Positions 17,561-25,460 are shown, numbered from the stretch's first letter. The stretch is DNA of 26,529 nt from CAZVXI01 sp964631295 (GCA_964631295.1 CAZVXI010000031.1:1-26529), one strand, 5' to 3'. Numbers and translations are program-made. Notes: generated by a model from the sequence alone, not told the origin.

Positions 17561-18661
17561 TCAAGTTGCAATTGGTTCGTCGGCTGCCTCTGCGATAAGA
17601 ACTGCTTGCGAATCATCCGGCGACGATCGCCGCCGGACGCCATTGCCGCCGTTGCCGCGTTTCGGGAAAATCGCACTGTTGCCGCCGGGCGCGAGATCAT
17701 CTTTCCGGATCATGCCGACGTTGATGATCCGCTCCCACGCGCTGGAGGCGTTGTCGGTGCCGTACTCGATCCCGATCGTTCGTCGATTGAGTGCCCGCGC
17801 GACGGTGCATGTTGTCCCGCTGCCGAGAAACGGATCAAGCACGAGGTCGCCTTCGTTCGAGCATGCACGGATGACGCGGTTGAGATACGCCTCTGGAATC
17901 TGGTTGTGATGTTTGTGGCGACGCTCTTTGTTGTTGCCCTGGATGCGCCCCCAGTACTTGCCGTACCACACATCCATGGGCACGCGCATGCCCTGGTTGG
18001 ATTCTTTGTTCATCGTGCGAGGGTCGCCATAGATCGCGGCACGGTCGGACTGCTCGAGCACATCATCCGGATTCCATGTGCGCTCGAGCGGGTTCTTCGC
18101 GAAGTAAAGCGCGTGCACTTTACTCATGATGAATGATGAATCACGGTTCTGGCCGAAGCGGAAATGCCAGACGCACCAGTTGATCATCGTGAGCCCGCGC
18201 CGTTTGAGATGCATGACGATCTCCGCTGCGGTGTCGTCGGGGATGTTCACCCACAGCGAGCCGTGTGGCGCGAGCGCTTCGATGCAGCCATCAAGCCAGT
18301 CGAACGTGAAGCGTTCGTACTCAGCGCGCGGCATGCCATCATTCCACTTGTCGTACGGAACATCCCAGTTGAACGGCGGATCGGCGAAGATGAGATCGAC
18401 CTCGCCCTTGTCAGGGAGGTTTGCGAGGACATCACGGCAGTCGCCGAGATAGACGCGCGTGTCGGGATTCTCGGCGGAGTACTTCGGCTTGATCGGCGTC
18501 GAACGCGGCGGTTTGGGTGTGTGCGGCTCGACAGCATCGCCCACGAGTTTGATCTCGTGGTCATGGATCGTCATCGCGGCAAGCCGCTGCACCTGCGTGG
18601 CACCCCTGGGCATCGCGTACCCACCGGGACGGTCGAAATCGGTGTTCTTGTGTTCAGCCAT
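17561..18661 (-). CDS. Solo site-specific DNA methyltransferase (N4-C/N6-A type)
   Basis: A 366-residue DNA methyltransferase that transfers a methyl group from SAM to an exocyclic amino group of A or C. Motif IV 'DPPFNW' (94-99) comes before the target-recognition stretch (about 190-255, with basic 'NNKERRHKHHNQ'), and the SAM motif 'LDPFLGSGTT' (275-284) comes after it. This is the beta-class order of the N6_N4_Mtase family. The ATG at 18661 is preferred because GGAG lies five bases upstream; a longer frame starts at 18697. The N-terminal 60 residues are poorly structured and may be clade-specific. No restriction endonuclease is adjacent, so it is an orphan. It lies 69 bases downstream of the 85-residue gene and may share the Fic transcript. 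Target sequence unknown. Confidence 0.93.
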   Translation of the reverse strand: MAEHKNTDFDRPGGYAMPRGATQVQRLAAMTIHDHEIKLVGDAVEPHTPKPPRSTPIKPKYSAENPDTRVYLGDCRDVLANLPDKGEVDLIFADPPFNWDVPYDKWNDGMPRAEYERFTFDWLDGCIEALAPHGSLWVNIPDDTAAEIVMHLKRRGLTMINWCVWHFRFGQNRDSSFIMSKVHALYFAKNPLERTWNPDDVLEQSDRAAIYGDPRTMNKESNQGMRVPMDVWYGKYWGRIQGNNKERRHKHHNQIPEAYLNRVIRACSNEGDLVLDPFLGSGTTCTVARALNRRTIGIEYGTDNASSAWERIINVGMIRKDDLAPGGNSAIFPKRGNGGNGVRRRSSPDDSQAVLIAEAADEPIAT

Positions 18662-18730
18662 GAGTGCTCCGATCGGAACGTTTGTTCCGCAGAGCATAGG
18701 GCATGGTTCAGCAAGGCGCGAACGGTCACG

Positions 18731-18988
18731 TCAGTTGCGCACAGGTTGCGCACATTCAACGTTCCTTACGAGGCAGTCGACTGGCCTTACGCTGCTTGAA
18801 AGGGCGCGCCACACGTCATGGCGTGTCATCGTGATGCCGGTGCGTGCGACGAACTCGGTATAGAGGGTCTCGAACTCATCGGTGTAAGGAAGATCGTCAA
18901 CTGTTCGTTCGATGCGACTGTTTAGTTCGACGAGGATGCGCTTCTGGTCATTGGTGAGTCTGAGTCGGTCCATCAGGGAAGCTCCCAT
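18731..18988 (-). CDS. Small uncharacterised protein coupled to Fic
   Basis: An 85-residue protein of unknown function. Its ATG (18988-18986) shares one base with the Fic stop codon (TGATG), which points to coupled translation. A second in-frame ATG at 18973 has GGAG eight bases upstream and could be the real start. The sequence is charged and helical: 'LTNDQKRILVELNSRIERTV' then 'TDEFETLYTEFVARTGIT' and 'TRHDVWRALSS'. No membrane segment, signal peptide or metal motif is present. Size and position between a Fic gene and a methyltransferase would suit a regulator or antitoxin-like partner, but I do not recognise the family and that role is a guess. Confidence 0.75.
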   Translation of the reverse strand: MGASLMDRLRLTNDQKRILVELNSRIERTVDDLPYTDEFETLYTEFVARTGITMTRHDVWRALSSSVRPVDCLVRNVECAQPVRN

Positions 18989-20145
18989 CAGCCGATCATC
19001 TGGTCAGCAATCGCTCTGATGATCTCGCCAGCTACAAAAACGCGATTCCTGCCTTTTGCTGTAACTTCTCGCAATATCCCCGCGGCGACGAGACGGTCGA
19101 TGGCGCGCGAGGCGGAAGTAGGCGTCACTTGCAGCTTCTCCGCAACCTGCCGAATCGTCACCGCTGGTGTGATGAACAACTCATCGATCAATGGCATCGT
19201 CGTTGCAGCACGGGACTTGGCGAAGCGCTTCCGATATTGCGTCTGCAAGTCAAGGAGTCGATGTGCGCGCAACGTCCCGTCGCGCGCCGTTGCGATGGCG
19301 CAATGCAGGAAGAACTTTATCCAGTCGGACCAACTGCTCTCGGTACTGACACGCAACAGATGCTCGTAATACTCGGCACGACGGCGCTCCAATGCGTCAC
19401 TGATGTACAACAACGGGCCAGAGAGAACTCCATCCATGCATAATGCCAGGACAATCAGCAGGCGCCCAATCCGCCCGTTGCCATCTTCGAACGGATGGAT
19501 CGCCTCGAACTGGTAGTGCACCATCGCCAGTCTCACGAGTGGCGGCAGATCACTGGGAGTGTTTAAGTACTCTTCGAGTTGGCTGAATGACTCGTTCAAC
19601 TCCTGCGGTGGAGGTGGCACGTACGTCGCGTGCTCAATTGTGCATCCCGGTGGGCCGATCCAGTTCTGCTGACGCCGAAACTCACCGATGCGACATTCCT
19701 GTCCCCGGACACCGGACATGAGAACCTCATGCATCTCACACAACAGGCGGCGGCTCAGCGGTAACGCCTTGCTCCGCCGCAGACCGTGCTCGAACGCCGC
19801 GACATAGTTATGCACTTCGTCGGCATCCGAACCTGGTGTCGCAGCACTCGATGCTTCGAAGAGGTACAGTTCATCTACTGTTGCGCGGGTGCCTTCGATC
19901 CGACTCGATTGGACGGCCTCGCGCCGCACGAACGGTCGAATCAGCAGATGTGGATTCGGCACCATCTGGCCGACGCTGCTTAGTTGGCCCAGCGCTCGAT
20001 CCGACGCGGAAACGAGTCCGATCAACTCACTATCCCAGTCGAGTTGGGCAGGCAACTGAGCCGGGACGAACGCACGGCAGGCGGGCGAGCCCGCCCCAGC
20101 CCGAACGAGCCGACCATGAGAGGAGATGAAGTCGGCTGTGTTCAA
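18988..20145 (-). CDS. Fic-family AMP-transferase with self-inhibitory motif and winged helix
   Basis: A Fic protein of about 385 residues; such proteins transfer AMP (or another nucleotide part) from NTP to a protein hydroxyl. The active-site loop 'HPFEDGNGRIGR' matches HPFxxGNGRxxR exactly and lies about 217-228. 'SSRIEG' (about 80-85) matches the inhibitory [S/T]xxxE[G/N] motif N-terminal to the core, as in class II Fic proteins, so it should be held off by its own helix. A C-terminal winged helix ('VTIRQVAEKLQVTPTSASRAIDR') suggests DNA binding. The start is uncertain: no ATG precedes the domain. The TTG at 20145 fits the family N-terminus and has GAGG four bases upstream; the frame is open to a TTG at 20244, which overlaps a weak promoter-like TTGCCT-17-TACTTT. 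Confidence 0.92.
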   Translation of the reverse strand: MNTADFISSHGRLVRAGAGSPACRAFVPAQLPAQLDWDSELIGLVSASDRALGQLSSVGQMVPNPHLLIRPFVRREAVQSSRIEGTRATVDELYLFEASSAATPGSDADEVHNYVAAFEHGLRRSKALPLSRRLLCEMHEVLMSGVRGQECRIGEFRRQQNWIGPPGCTIEHATYVPPPPQELNESFSQLEEYLNTPSDLPPLVRLAMVHYQFEAIHPFEDGNGRIGRLLIVLALCMDGVLSGPLLYISDALERRRAEYYEHLLRVSTESSWSDWIKFFLHCAIATARDGTLRAHRLLDLQTQYRKRFAKSRAATTMPLIDELFITPAVTIRQVAEKLQVTPTSASRAIDRLVAAGILREVTAKGRNRVFVAGEIIRAIADQMIG

Positions 20146-20253
20146 CGGGCCTCGCTCCGGATCCGCTATTCCAGAAACTGTGGATTCCGTGACTCTAATT
20201 CCACTCTGACAGACAAAAGTATCATTCAGTACCACCAGAGGCAAGCCGGCCCC

Positions 20254-20898
20254 CTACTGTGTCCCGAAAATGCGGTCGCCGGCGTCGCCGAGACCGGGGC
20301 GGATGTAGCCACGTTCGTCGAGTTGGCGATCGAGCGAGGCGGTGTGAATCGGCACATCCGGATGAGCTTCCGCGAACTGCGCAACCCCTTCCGGAGCCGC
20401 CACGAGGCAGATGAACCTGATATCCCTGCAGCCGCGCGCCTTGAGTTCATTCACTGCGTGCACCGCCGACCCACCCGTCGCGAGCATTGGGTCCACGAGC
20501 AGCACAGGACCGTCGGCCATGTCGTTCGGGAACTTGGCGTAGTACGGCACTGGCTTGAGCGTCTGCTCATCGCGATACAGCCCGATGTGCCCGACGCGCG
20601 CTTCGGGCACAAGCGCCAGCAGCCCATCGGTCATGCCGATGCCCGCGCGCAGGATCGGCACGATCGTCATCGGCACGCTTACCACCCTGCCCGTGGTGTG
20701 CTCCAGCGGCGTGTCGATCTCGACCTCGCGTGTGGGCAGGTCGTCGCTGATCTCGAACAACATAAGCCCGGCAATCTGGTTCAGTGTCCTGCGAAAGTCG
20801 AGTGTCTTGGTTTCACGCTCGCGGATGTGCGTGAGCTTCTGCTGAATCAGCGGGTGATCGAACACGTTCAAAGTGGGGTATCGCGACAGGTCGGCCAT
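20254..20898 (-). CDS. upp: Uracil phosphoribosyltransferase
   Basis: A 214-residue pyrimidine-salvage enzyme that makes UMP from uracil and PRPP in the cytoplasm. Key motifs are 'PILRAGIGMTDGLL' (81-94), the PRPP-binding loop 'VLLVDPMLATGGSA' (132-145) and the uracil-binding end 'YIRPGLGDAGDRIFGT' (198-213). All are intact and the length is close to E. coli Upp (208). The ATG at 20898 is chosen because 'MADLSRYPTLNVFDHP' fits the family N-terminus; an ATG four codons upstream (20910) is the alternative. It ends 108 bases before the proposed Fic start. Confidence 0.97.
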   Translation of the reverse strand: MADLSRYPTLNVFDHPLIQQKLTHIRERETKTLDFRRTLNQIAGLMLFEISDDLPTREVEIDTPLEHTTGRVVSVPMTIVPILRAGIGMTDGLLALVPEARVGHIGLYRDEQTLKPVPYYAKFPNDMADGPVLLVDPMLATGGSAVHAVNELKARGCRDIRFICLVAAPEGVAQFAEAHPDVPIHTASLDRQLDERGYIRPGLGDAGDRIFGTQ

Positions 20899-20990
20899 GC
20901 GCCACAGCATACCTCGGTCCGCGGAGGGCTGCTGACAAACCGCCGCGGGTCGTACGTCTGCATGTCCATGGTGGCCGACACCAGGATGAA

Positions 20991-22184
20991 TCAGGCAGCC
21001 ACGCCGCCGCCACCGTCACCGAAGTTGAAGCCGAAGTCGTCGAAGTCGTCGAAGTCGATTTCATCGTCGTTGCCTTCACCGGGCCATTGTGGCGCCGCGC
21101 GGTGATGCAGCGTGATGATCTTCGACAACTGCTGCGCGAATATGGTGCGCAACAAGTCGAGCGTCCCGGCAAGCTCATCTTCATAGGGCTGATTGGATGA
21201 CCGAAACAGCACCACGACGGCGAGGCATTCGCCATGATGGCGGCATGAGAACGCGACAACTTGTGAATCGTCCATGAAGTCGGACTCAAATCCGATCCAC
21301 TCACCAAACTCGCGCGCATCATTGAATGCGACAATATCCTGTTCGCGGGCCATCTGCGGGCAGATGGCAGCACACAGGTGATCAAGCAGCAGCGATACGG
21401 AATCGCGCGGGCAGTCGTAGTTCACATAGGCGCCAAGATTGAACTGACCGTCTTCGTCCGGCAGGAAGACGGCTGCATTGGTTGGCCCTGTCTTCGTAAG
21501 CAGATACTCGAGGGCAGTACGCAATACATCTTCTGCATCGAGTTCCTGTTGCAGCAACGTACGGAACTCGGTGGCAACGGTCACATCATCAATCTGTCCG
21601 GCCATTTCCTGGTAAGCGACGACCAGCTCATCGCAGAGTGATTCAACCTGGCCTGAGACTTCGTGCCGAGCGTCGTTGAGTTCCTTGCAGATCCGCTGCA
21701 GTTTTTCGAATCGCTGCTCGCGACGCCGTTCCCGACGAGCAATCTCGATTGCATGCTGCACGCGCGCACAGATGTGGGGCTGCTCATGGGCGATGTCGAT
21801 GAAATCAACCGCACCAGCCCGGACTGCGCCAATGATCGCGCCAGCTTCAGTGCTCGTCGAGAACATGATCGCGCGGGTCGCCGGCTGCGTGCGGGCAACC
21901 TCGCTGAGCAGTGTGAACGTGTCCGGCTGCGCAATTTCTGCGTCAATCATGATCACATCGACACTGCTGCGTGCAATCTCACGCGCAGCGGCGGCGGCAT
22001 CCGTCACAACCATCGAACGATGACATCGCTGCTGGAGTTCGGCCAGCAGGATGTCCCGCGCGCGGGTATCAGCGGTGACAATCAACACCCGGCCCGGCAT
22101 GGCTGGCGGATGCTGCTTGTGAGGCTGCTTCCCCGGCTGCTGGACAGGTGCTGACACTTCTACATCATGCTCGAAGGGTTCCAT
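20991..22184 (-). CDS. Degenerate receiver domain fused to a GAF domain
   Basis: A 397-residue signalling protein. Residues 30-150 resemble a response-regulator receiver with a possible phospho-acceptor Asp81 in 'VDVIMIDAEI'. The usual acidic pair is mostly lost ('LIVTADT', Thr37-Ala38 where two Asp are normal), and the conserved Lys is replaced ('VDFIDIA'), so normal phospho-signalling is doubtful. A helical, Arg/Glu-rich coiled coil (about 148-215) links to a GAF-like domain (about 215-360, 'EDVLRTALEYLLTKTGPTNA', 'HGECLAVVVLFRS'). The C-terminus (about 369-397) is an acidic Phe/Asp/Gly tail, 'DFDDFDDFGFNFGDG'. It has no DNA-binding output. It probably acts as a cytoplasmic sensor or protein-interaction module; ligand unknown. 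Confidence 0.82.
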   Translation of the reverse strand: MEPFEHDVEVSAPVQQPGKQPHKQHPPAMPGRVLIVTADTRARDILLAELQQRCHRSMVVTDAAAAAREIARSSVDVIMIDAEIAQPDTFTLLSEVARTQPATRAIMFSTSTEAGAIIGAVRAGAVDFIDIAHEQPHICARVQHAIEIARRERRREQRFEKLQRICKELNDARHEVSGQVESLCDELVVAYQEMAGQIDDVTVATEFRTLLQQELDAEDVLRTALEYLLTKTGPTNAAVFLPDEDGQFNLGAYVNYDCPRDSVSLLLDHLCAAICPQMAREQDIVAFNDAREFGEWIGFESDFMDDSQVVAFSCRHHGECLAVVVLFRSSNQPYEDELAGTLDLLRTIFAQQLSKIITLHHRAAPQWPGEGNDDEIDFDDFDDFGFNFGDGGGGVAA

Positions 22185-22218
22185 CAGCGGTTAGGTCGGC
22201 CGATGCCAACGCCGGGTT

Positions 22219-22236
22219 AATCCGCATGTACGGATT
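22219..22236. promoter_or_regulatory. Dyad upstream of the receiver-GAF gene
   Basis: AATCCG-CATGTA-CGGATT is a perfect 6-bp inverted repeat with a 6-base centre, starting 35 bases before the receiver-GAF start codon. It could be an operator or a leader hairpin. No T-run follows on the minus strand, so it is not a clear terminator. Confidence 0.35.
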
Positions 22237-22408
22237 GGGCGGCAGAAAGTTCGCAGAGCAGGCGATCGGCGCGATCCTGCCCGCGGAGATCCGATGTGAT
22301 TGCCAGGCCTGTCACACGCGGACGGCAGTTGCGAGTCCGGGGCTTCACGCATCAGGACTTCCGCGATGACCCGGGAGTATGGTGCGCCTGCGTTCCGGCT
22401 TGACCGCA

Positions 22409-23284
22409 TCAACCATCAGTGAACACCCGCGTCCTCTGTTGTGACGACTCGCGCTCGCGGCCTGCTTGCACAATCCGGACTTGTTGATCAGCGACGAGTT
22501 TGCCGAAGCGTGGCATCAGGACCATTGCAGCACTCGTCGCACGGGTGATGAAACTCGTCCAGACTTCAGGGCGAGGCTTCTGCAGGCATCGGACGATGGC
22601 GCGGGCGACTTGCTCCGGCGGCTGGATGAACATCTCAGGCGTGTGATCAGGAATGTCACTCGCCTCGCCCTGTTTGCCGCTATGGCGATGCGACACTTCG
22701 AAGAACTCCGTGCGTGTCGAGACCGGATGCACGGACGACACATGAATGCCATGCGGCTTCAACTCGGATTGCAGCGAACTGCATACCTGCGCTTGGGCGG
22801 CTTTGCTCGCGCTGTAGGCAGCATGAAACGGAAGCGGTATTCGCGCCACGCAACTGGAGCACATCAACAAGTGGCCCGGCTTGTCGCGCACGATCAGATG
22901 CTGCGCCGCCTCGCTGATAAGTTCCACGGACGCGAAGAAGTTCACATCGAATATCTGCTTCCACTCCTGCATGCCGGTGTCGGCGACAGATTTCTCGAAG
23001 CCATACCCTGCATTGGCGAAGACCGCGTGGAAGCCGCCGAACACCTGCTGTGCGCGGTGCAGCATTGCGCTCGTGAGGTTCGGGTCGGTCACATCGCCCG
23101 GCACAACCTCAGCCTTCACGCCGAGTGCGCGGACGCGGCTGGCAACATCGGCGAGCTTCTCTGCACGCCGAGCGTTCAGAAGCACAGGCATGCCATGTCG
23201 GGCGCACTCGAAGGCGGTCGCCGCCCCGATGCCGGAACTTGCCCCCGTGATGATGATTGCTTTGTCCGCAAGACTGATGGTCAT
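22409..23284 (-). CDS. Short-chain dehydrogenase/reductase (SDR)
   Basis: A 291-residue classical SDR, an NAD(P)H-dependent oxidoreductase. 'TGASSGIG' (13-20) is the cofactor-binding loop, 'NAG' sits at 91-93, and the catalytic set is Asn115, Ser144, Tyr157 and Lys161 ('YSASK'). 'NARRAEKL' after beta-2 has Arg residues that favour NADP(H). The C-terminus is extended and basic ('PRFGKLVADQQVRIVQAGRE'), and 'FITRATSAAMVLMPRFGKLV' could form a membrane-associated helix, as in the YqjQ/DltE-like group. Its ATG overlaps the stop of the HD-hydrolase gene by four bases (ATGA), so the two are probably translationally coupled. Substrate unknown. Confidence 0.93.
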   Translation of the reverse strand: MTISLADKAIIITGASSGIGAATAFECARHGMPVLLNARRAEKLADVASRVRALGVKAEVVPGDVTDPNLTSAMLHRAQQVFGGFHAVFANAGYGFEKSVADTGMQEWKQIFDVNFFASVELISEAAQHLIVRDKPGHLLMCSSCVARIPLPFHAAYSASKAAQAQVCSSLQSELKPHGIHVSSVHPVSTRTEFFEVSHRHSGKQGEASDIPDHTPEMFIQPPEQVARAIVRCLQKPRPEVWTSFITRATSAAMVLMPRFGKLVADQQVRIVQAGRERESSQQRTRVFTDG

Positions 23285-23829
23285 GCGAGTTGCCCCGCAT
23301 CAAGGCCGGCCACGAGTCGGTCGGCGAGTTCCCGCACGATGCGCGCCGGCTCGATGAGGTCCGCATCGTCTGTGGCGAGTGCGAGCGCGCGGTCCACCTT
23401 CGGCAGGTACGTCTGCAGACGCTCGCGGGTCTCTGCATCACACAGATTGTCGTACACATCGGCAAGCTTGATCAGCCTCGCTCCGGTTGAAGCAGCGGCG
23501 AGCTGCTCGTCGTAGGCACGCTCGCGTTCGGGCTCGACCATGCGCTTGTCCTTGCTGAGGGCAGCGACCATGTCCGCCACATCCGTGCCGAAGGCTTCGA
23601 GGATGTCGTCATAATCGGTGGTGGTATCTTCGATGACATCGTGCAGCAGGGCTGCAGTGATGATGCGCTCGTCAGTGCACTTGAACACATGCATCAGCGT
23701 GAGGGTGACACGCACCGGGTGCGCGTAGTACGGCGTTTCGCCGTCACGACGGACCTGTGTGCTGTGCGCTCCGGCCGCCATTGATGCAGCCCGCTGCCAG
23801 AGATGCGTGAATGTCGGCAAATCAGCCAT
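23281..23829 (-). CDS. HD-domain (p)ppGpp hydrolase-like protein (MESH1/SpoT-HD type)
   Basis: A 182-residue stand-alone HD hydrolase similar to the hydrolase half of SpoT and to small alarmone hydrolases such as MESH1, which remove the 3'-diphosphate from (p)ppGpp. The metal and substrate motifs are intact: 'RRDGETPYYAHP' (27-38), HD at 63-64 in 'LLHDVIEDT' with E67-D68, and 'LIKLADVYDNL' (119-129) with D124 and N128. No synthetase, TGS or ACT domain is attached. The ATG at 23829 lacks a clear Shine-Dalgarno site. It overlaps the downstream SDR gene by four bases. Alarmone breakdown is the most likely activity; other nucleotide substrates are possible. Confidence 0.9.
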   Translation of the reverse strand: MADLPTFTHLWQRAASMAAGAHSTQVRRDGETPYYAHPVRVTLTLMHVFKCTDERIITAALLHDVIEDTTTDYDDILEAFGTDVADMVAALSKDKRMVEPERERAYDEQLAAASTGARLIKLADVYDNLCDAETRERLQTYLPKVDRALALATDDADLIEPARIVRELADRLVAGLDAGQLA

Positions 23830-23865
23830 GGAAGCATGGTATGGGCGCCGGCTGAATGAACAACC

Positions 23866-24270
23866 TCACGGCGAGCTGCGATCCTCGGCGAGGTCCTCGA
23901 TCCGTTGGGCCAGCCGTGCGATTTGCAACTCCACACGCTTCACCTCGCGCGTGAGCGTGTTCTTGTTCATCTCGAGCCAGACCCAGACTTTCATACCCAT
24001 CACAGTCGTAAGCCCGAAGAAGATGCCGATCGCCCAGCCAAACTGCTGCTCGATCTCCGCGGCCTGGAAGAACCGCACAGTACAGAAGATCGAAAAGGCG
24101 AGCATCACGATCGACATGATGAACACGCCGACCACCAGCATCCGGTTCCTTCCACGGAACACGCCGATAAGCATCTCATGGATTGGCTGCTCCTCTGAGT
24201 ATTCGTCGAACAGTTCTGCATCCTCAGCTCGAAGTGCATCACGAATCTGGTTATCGAGTTTGCTTGTCAT
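23866..24270 (-). CDS. Small two-helix membrane protein paired with sigma factor (DUF6768-like)
   Basis: A 134-residue protein with a charged cytoplasmic N-terminus (about 1-45, 'DNQIRDALRAEDAELFDEYS'), two transmembrane helices (about 45-65 and 79-101) and a C-terminal coiled coil ('NKNTLTREVKRVELQIARLA'). The ATG at 24270 has GAGG six bases upstream (24277-24280) and overlaps the end of the sigma-factor gene by 20 bases, so they form an operon. From memory it fits the DUF6768 group; this needs a profile search. A small membrane protein encoded right behind an ECF sigma factor suggests an anti-sigma-like or membrane-sensing role, but there is no recognisable zinc anti-sigma motif. Confidence 0.85.
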   Translation of the reverse strand: MTSKLDNQIRDALRAEDAELFDEYSEEQPIHEMLIGVFRGRNRMLVVGVFIMSIVMLAFSIFCTVRFFQAAEIEQQFGWAIGIFFGLTTVMGMKVWVWLEMNKNTLTREVKRVELQIARLAQRIEDLAEDRSSP

Positions 24271-24859
24271 GGCATACCTCACTTTCAGTGTCTGTGTGAT
24301 CTGTCATCAGTCGTTGCATTGCCTCACGCAACTGCTCACGCGCATGGAACAACCGCGACTTGACGGTCCCGGGGTTGATCTCGAACACGCGTGCGAGTGC
24401 GGTGATCGAGAGGTCTTCAGAGTATTTGAGCGACAGCAGTGCGCGGGTTTCCACTGGCAGGGTTCGCATCGCGCTGCGAACGAGTTCGAGTGTGTCATCC
24501 GTCTCGTGCTTGCCTGTCGTGCTGCGTGTTTCGCGCGGCGTTTGATCGGCGACGGTCTGCTGAGCGCGGCGCTGCCGCTGGTTTTTGCGAATGAGATCCA
24601 CCACCTTGCGTGTCACAATGCGATAGGCCCACGCCGGGAATGTTGCCGGGTCGCCGAGCCGACGGATGCCTCGCATGATCGCCATCCACGCGTCCTGCAC
24701 GGCATCATCTGCGAGGTCGTGCTGTCCTGTCATCCGCCACGCATGCCGCCTGAGCCGAGGATGCCACCGCTTGAACAACTGCTCCGCTGCGGCGGATTCA
24801 CCATCCTGGCATCGCAGCACGAGCAGTTCATCCAGGATGTGTTCGACCTGCCGTGTCAT
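24251..24859 (-). CDS. ECF-type RNA polymerase sigma-70 family factor
   Basis: A 202-residue sigma factor with only regions 2 and 4, as in the extracytoplasmic-function group. Region 2 (about 23-95) includes 'LADDAVQDAWMAIMRGIRRL' and 'FPAWAYRIVTRKVVDLIRK', the -10 recognition and core-binding helices. A disordered Thr/Arg linker (about 100-125) follows. Region 4 (about 128-185) contains 'LPVETRALLSLKYSEDLSI' and the helix-turn-helix 'INPGTVKSRLFHAREQLR'. It directs polymerase to a specific promoter set, unknown here. It is upstream of and overlaps the small membrane-protein gene. Its start lacks a Shine-Dalgarno site but shares the 12-mer TATGCCATGACA with its partner's start. Confidence 0.95.
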   Translation of the reverse strand: MTRQVEHILDELLVLRCQDGESAAAEQLFKRWHPRLRRHAWRMTGQHDLADDAVQDAWMAIMRGIRRLGDPATFPAWAYRIVTRKVVDLIRKNQRQRRAQQTVADQTPRETRSTTGKHETDDTLELVRSAMRTLPVETRALLSLKYSEDLSITALARVFEINPGTVKSRLFHAREQLREAMQRLMTDHTDTESEVCHDKQTR

Positions 24860-24950
24860 GGCATATCAAGGTCGCCTGGCCGGGCTGTGCGGTTCATCAA
24901 ATCGAGCGGAATCAGGGCGAGCCCCCATCGCGTCGAACCAGACTCAGTGT

Positions 24951-25460
24951 TTATCGCACCAGCAGGACAACGCAGTGGACCTCGACCGCGCGGCCTTCAC
25001 CAATCGCGTCGACGCCTTCGTGCGTCTTGCCTTTCACGTTCACCTGCGCGAGATCGCAGCCGAGCAGGTTTGCCACGCGAGCGCGCATCGACTGCTTGTG
25101 CGGACCGATCCGCGGCTTCTCACACACGATGGTGATGTCGAGATTGCCGATGCGATAGCCGGCATCCTGCACACGCTTCGCTGCCTCGGCAACGAAGATC
25201 GACGAATCCCCATCGGCATGCCGCGGATCATCATCAGGAAACAACTGGCCGATGTCCGGCTCACAGATTGCGCCGAGCAGCGCATCAGTCACCGCGTGCA
25301 GAAGCGTGTCACCATCAGAGTGGCCCACCGGGCCGAGCGGATGTTCGATGCGCTCTCCGCCGAGCACGAACGGTTTGCCCAGCCCCTCGGGGCGGAGCAG
25401 TTCGAGCCGGTGCAGATCGTAGCCGTGACCAATTCGGATGGATTCAGTCGCTTGAGGCAT
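24951..25460 (-). CDS. ispF: 2-C-methyl-D-erythritol 2,4-cyclodiphosphate synthase
   Basis: A 169-residue enzyme of the non-mevalonate isoprenoid pathway that cyclises CDP-methylerythritol phosphate to MEcPP with loss of CMP. The zinc ligands are in 'IGHGYDLHRL' (D15, H17) and the downstream His55. 'VGHSDGDTLLHAVTDALLGA' (45-64) and 'DIGQLFPDDDP' (69-79) are family signatures, and the C-terminus has 'KGKTHEGVDAIGEGRAVEVH'. Length is slightly above the E. coli protein (159) because of extra residues near 'LRPEGLGKPF'. The ATG at 25460 is preferred over an in-frame TTG at 25487. It lies 48 bases after the preceding minus-strand gene. No ispD is fused or adjacent. Confidence 0.97.
   Translation of the reverse strand: MPQATESIRIGHGYDLHRLELLRPEGLGKPFVLGGERIEHPLGPVGHSDGDTLLHAVTDALLGAICEPDIGQLFPDDDPRHADGDSSIFVAEAAKRVQDAGYRIGNLDITIVCEKPRIGPHKQSMRARVANLLGCDLAQVNVKGKTHEGVDAIGEGRAVEVHCVVLLVR

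Noticed and set aside
17561..20145. Complete restriction-modification system
   Set aside because: Only the methyltransferase is present; neither the 85-residue protein nor the Fic protein has nuclease motifs.
19984..21105. 373-codon plus-strand frame across upp and the Fic upstream region
   Set aside because: Runs antisense through upp, which is certain; composition is typical of an antisense shadow.
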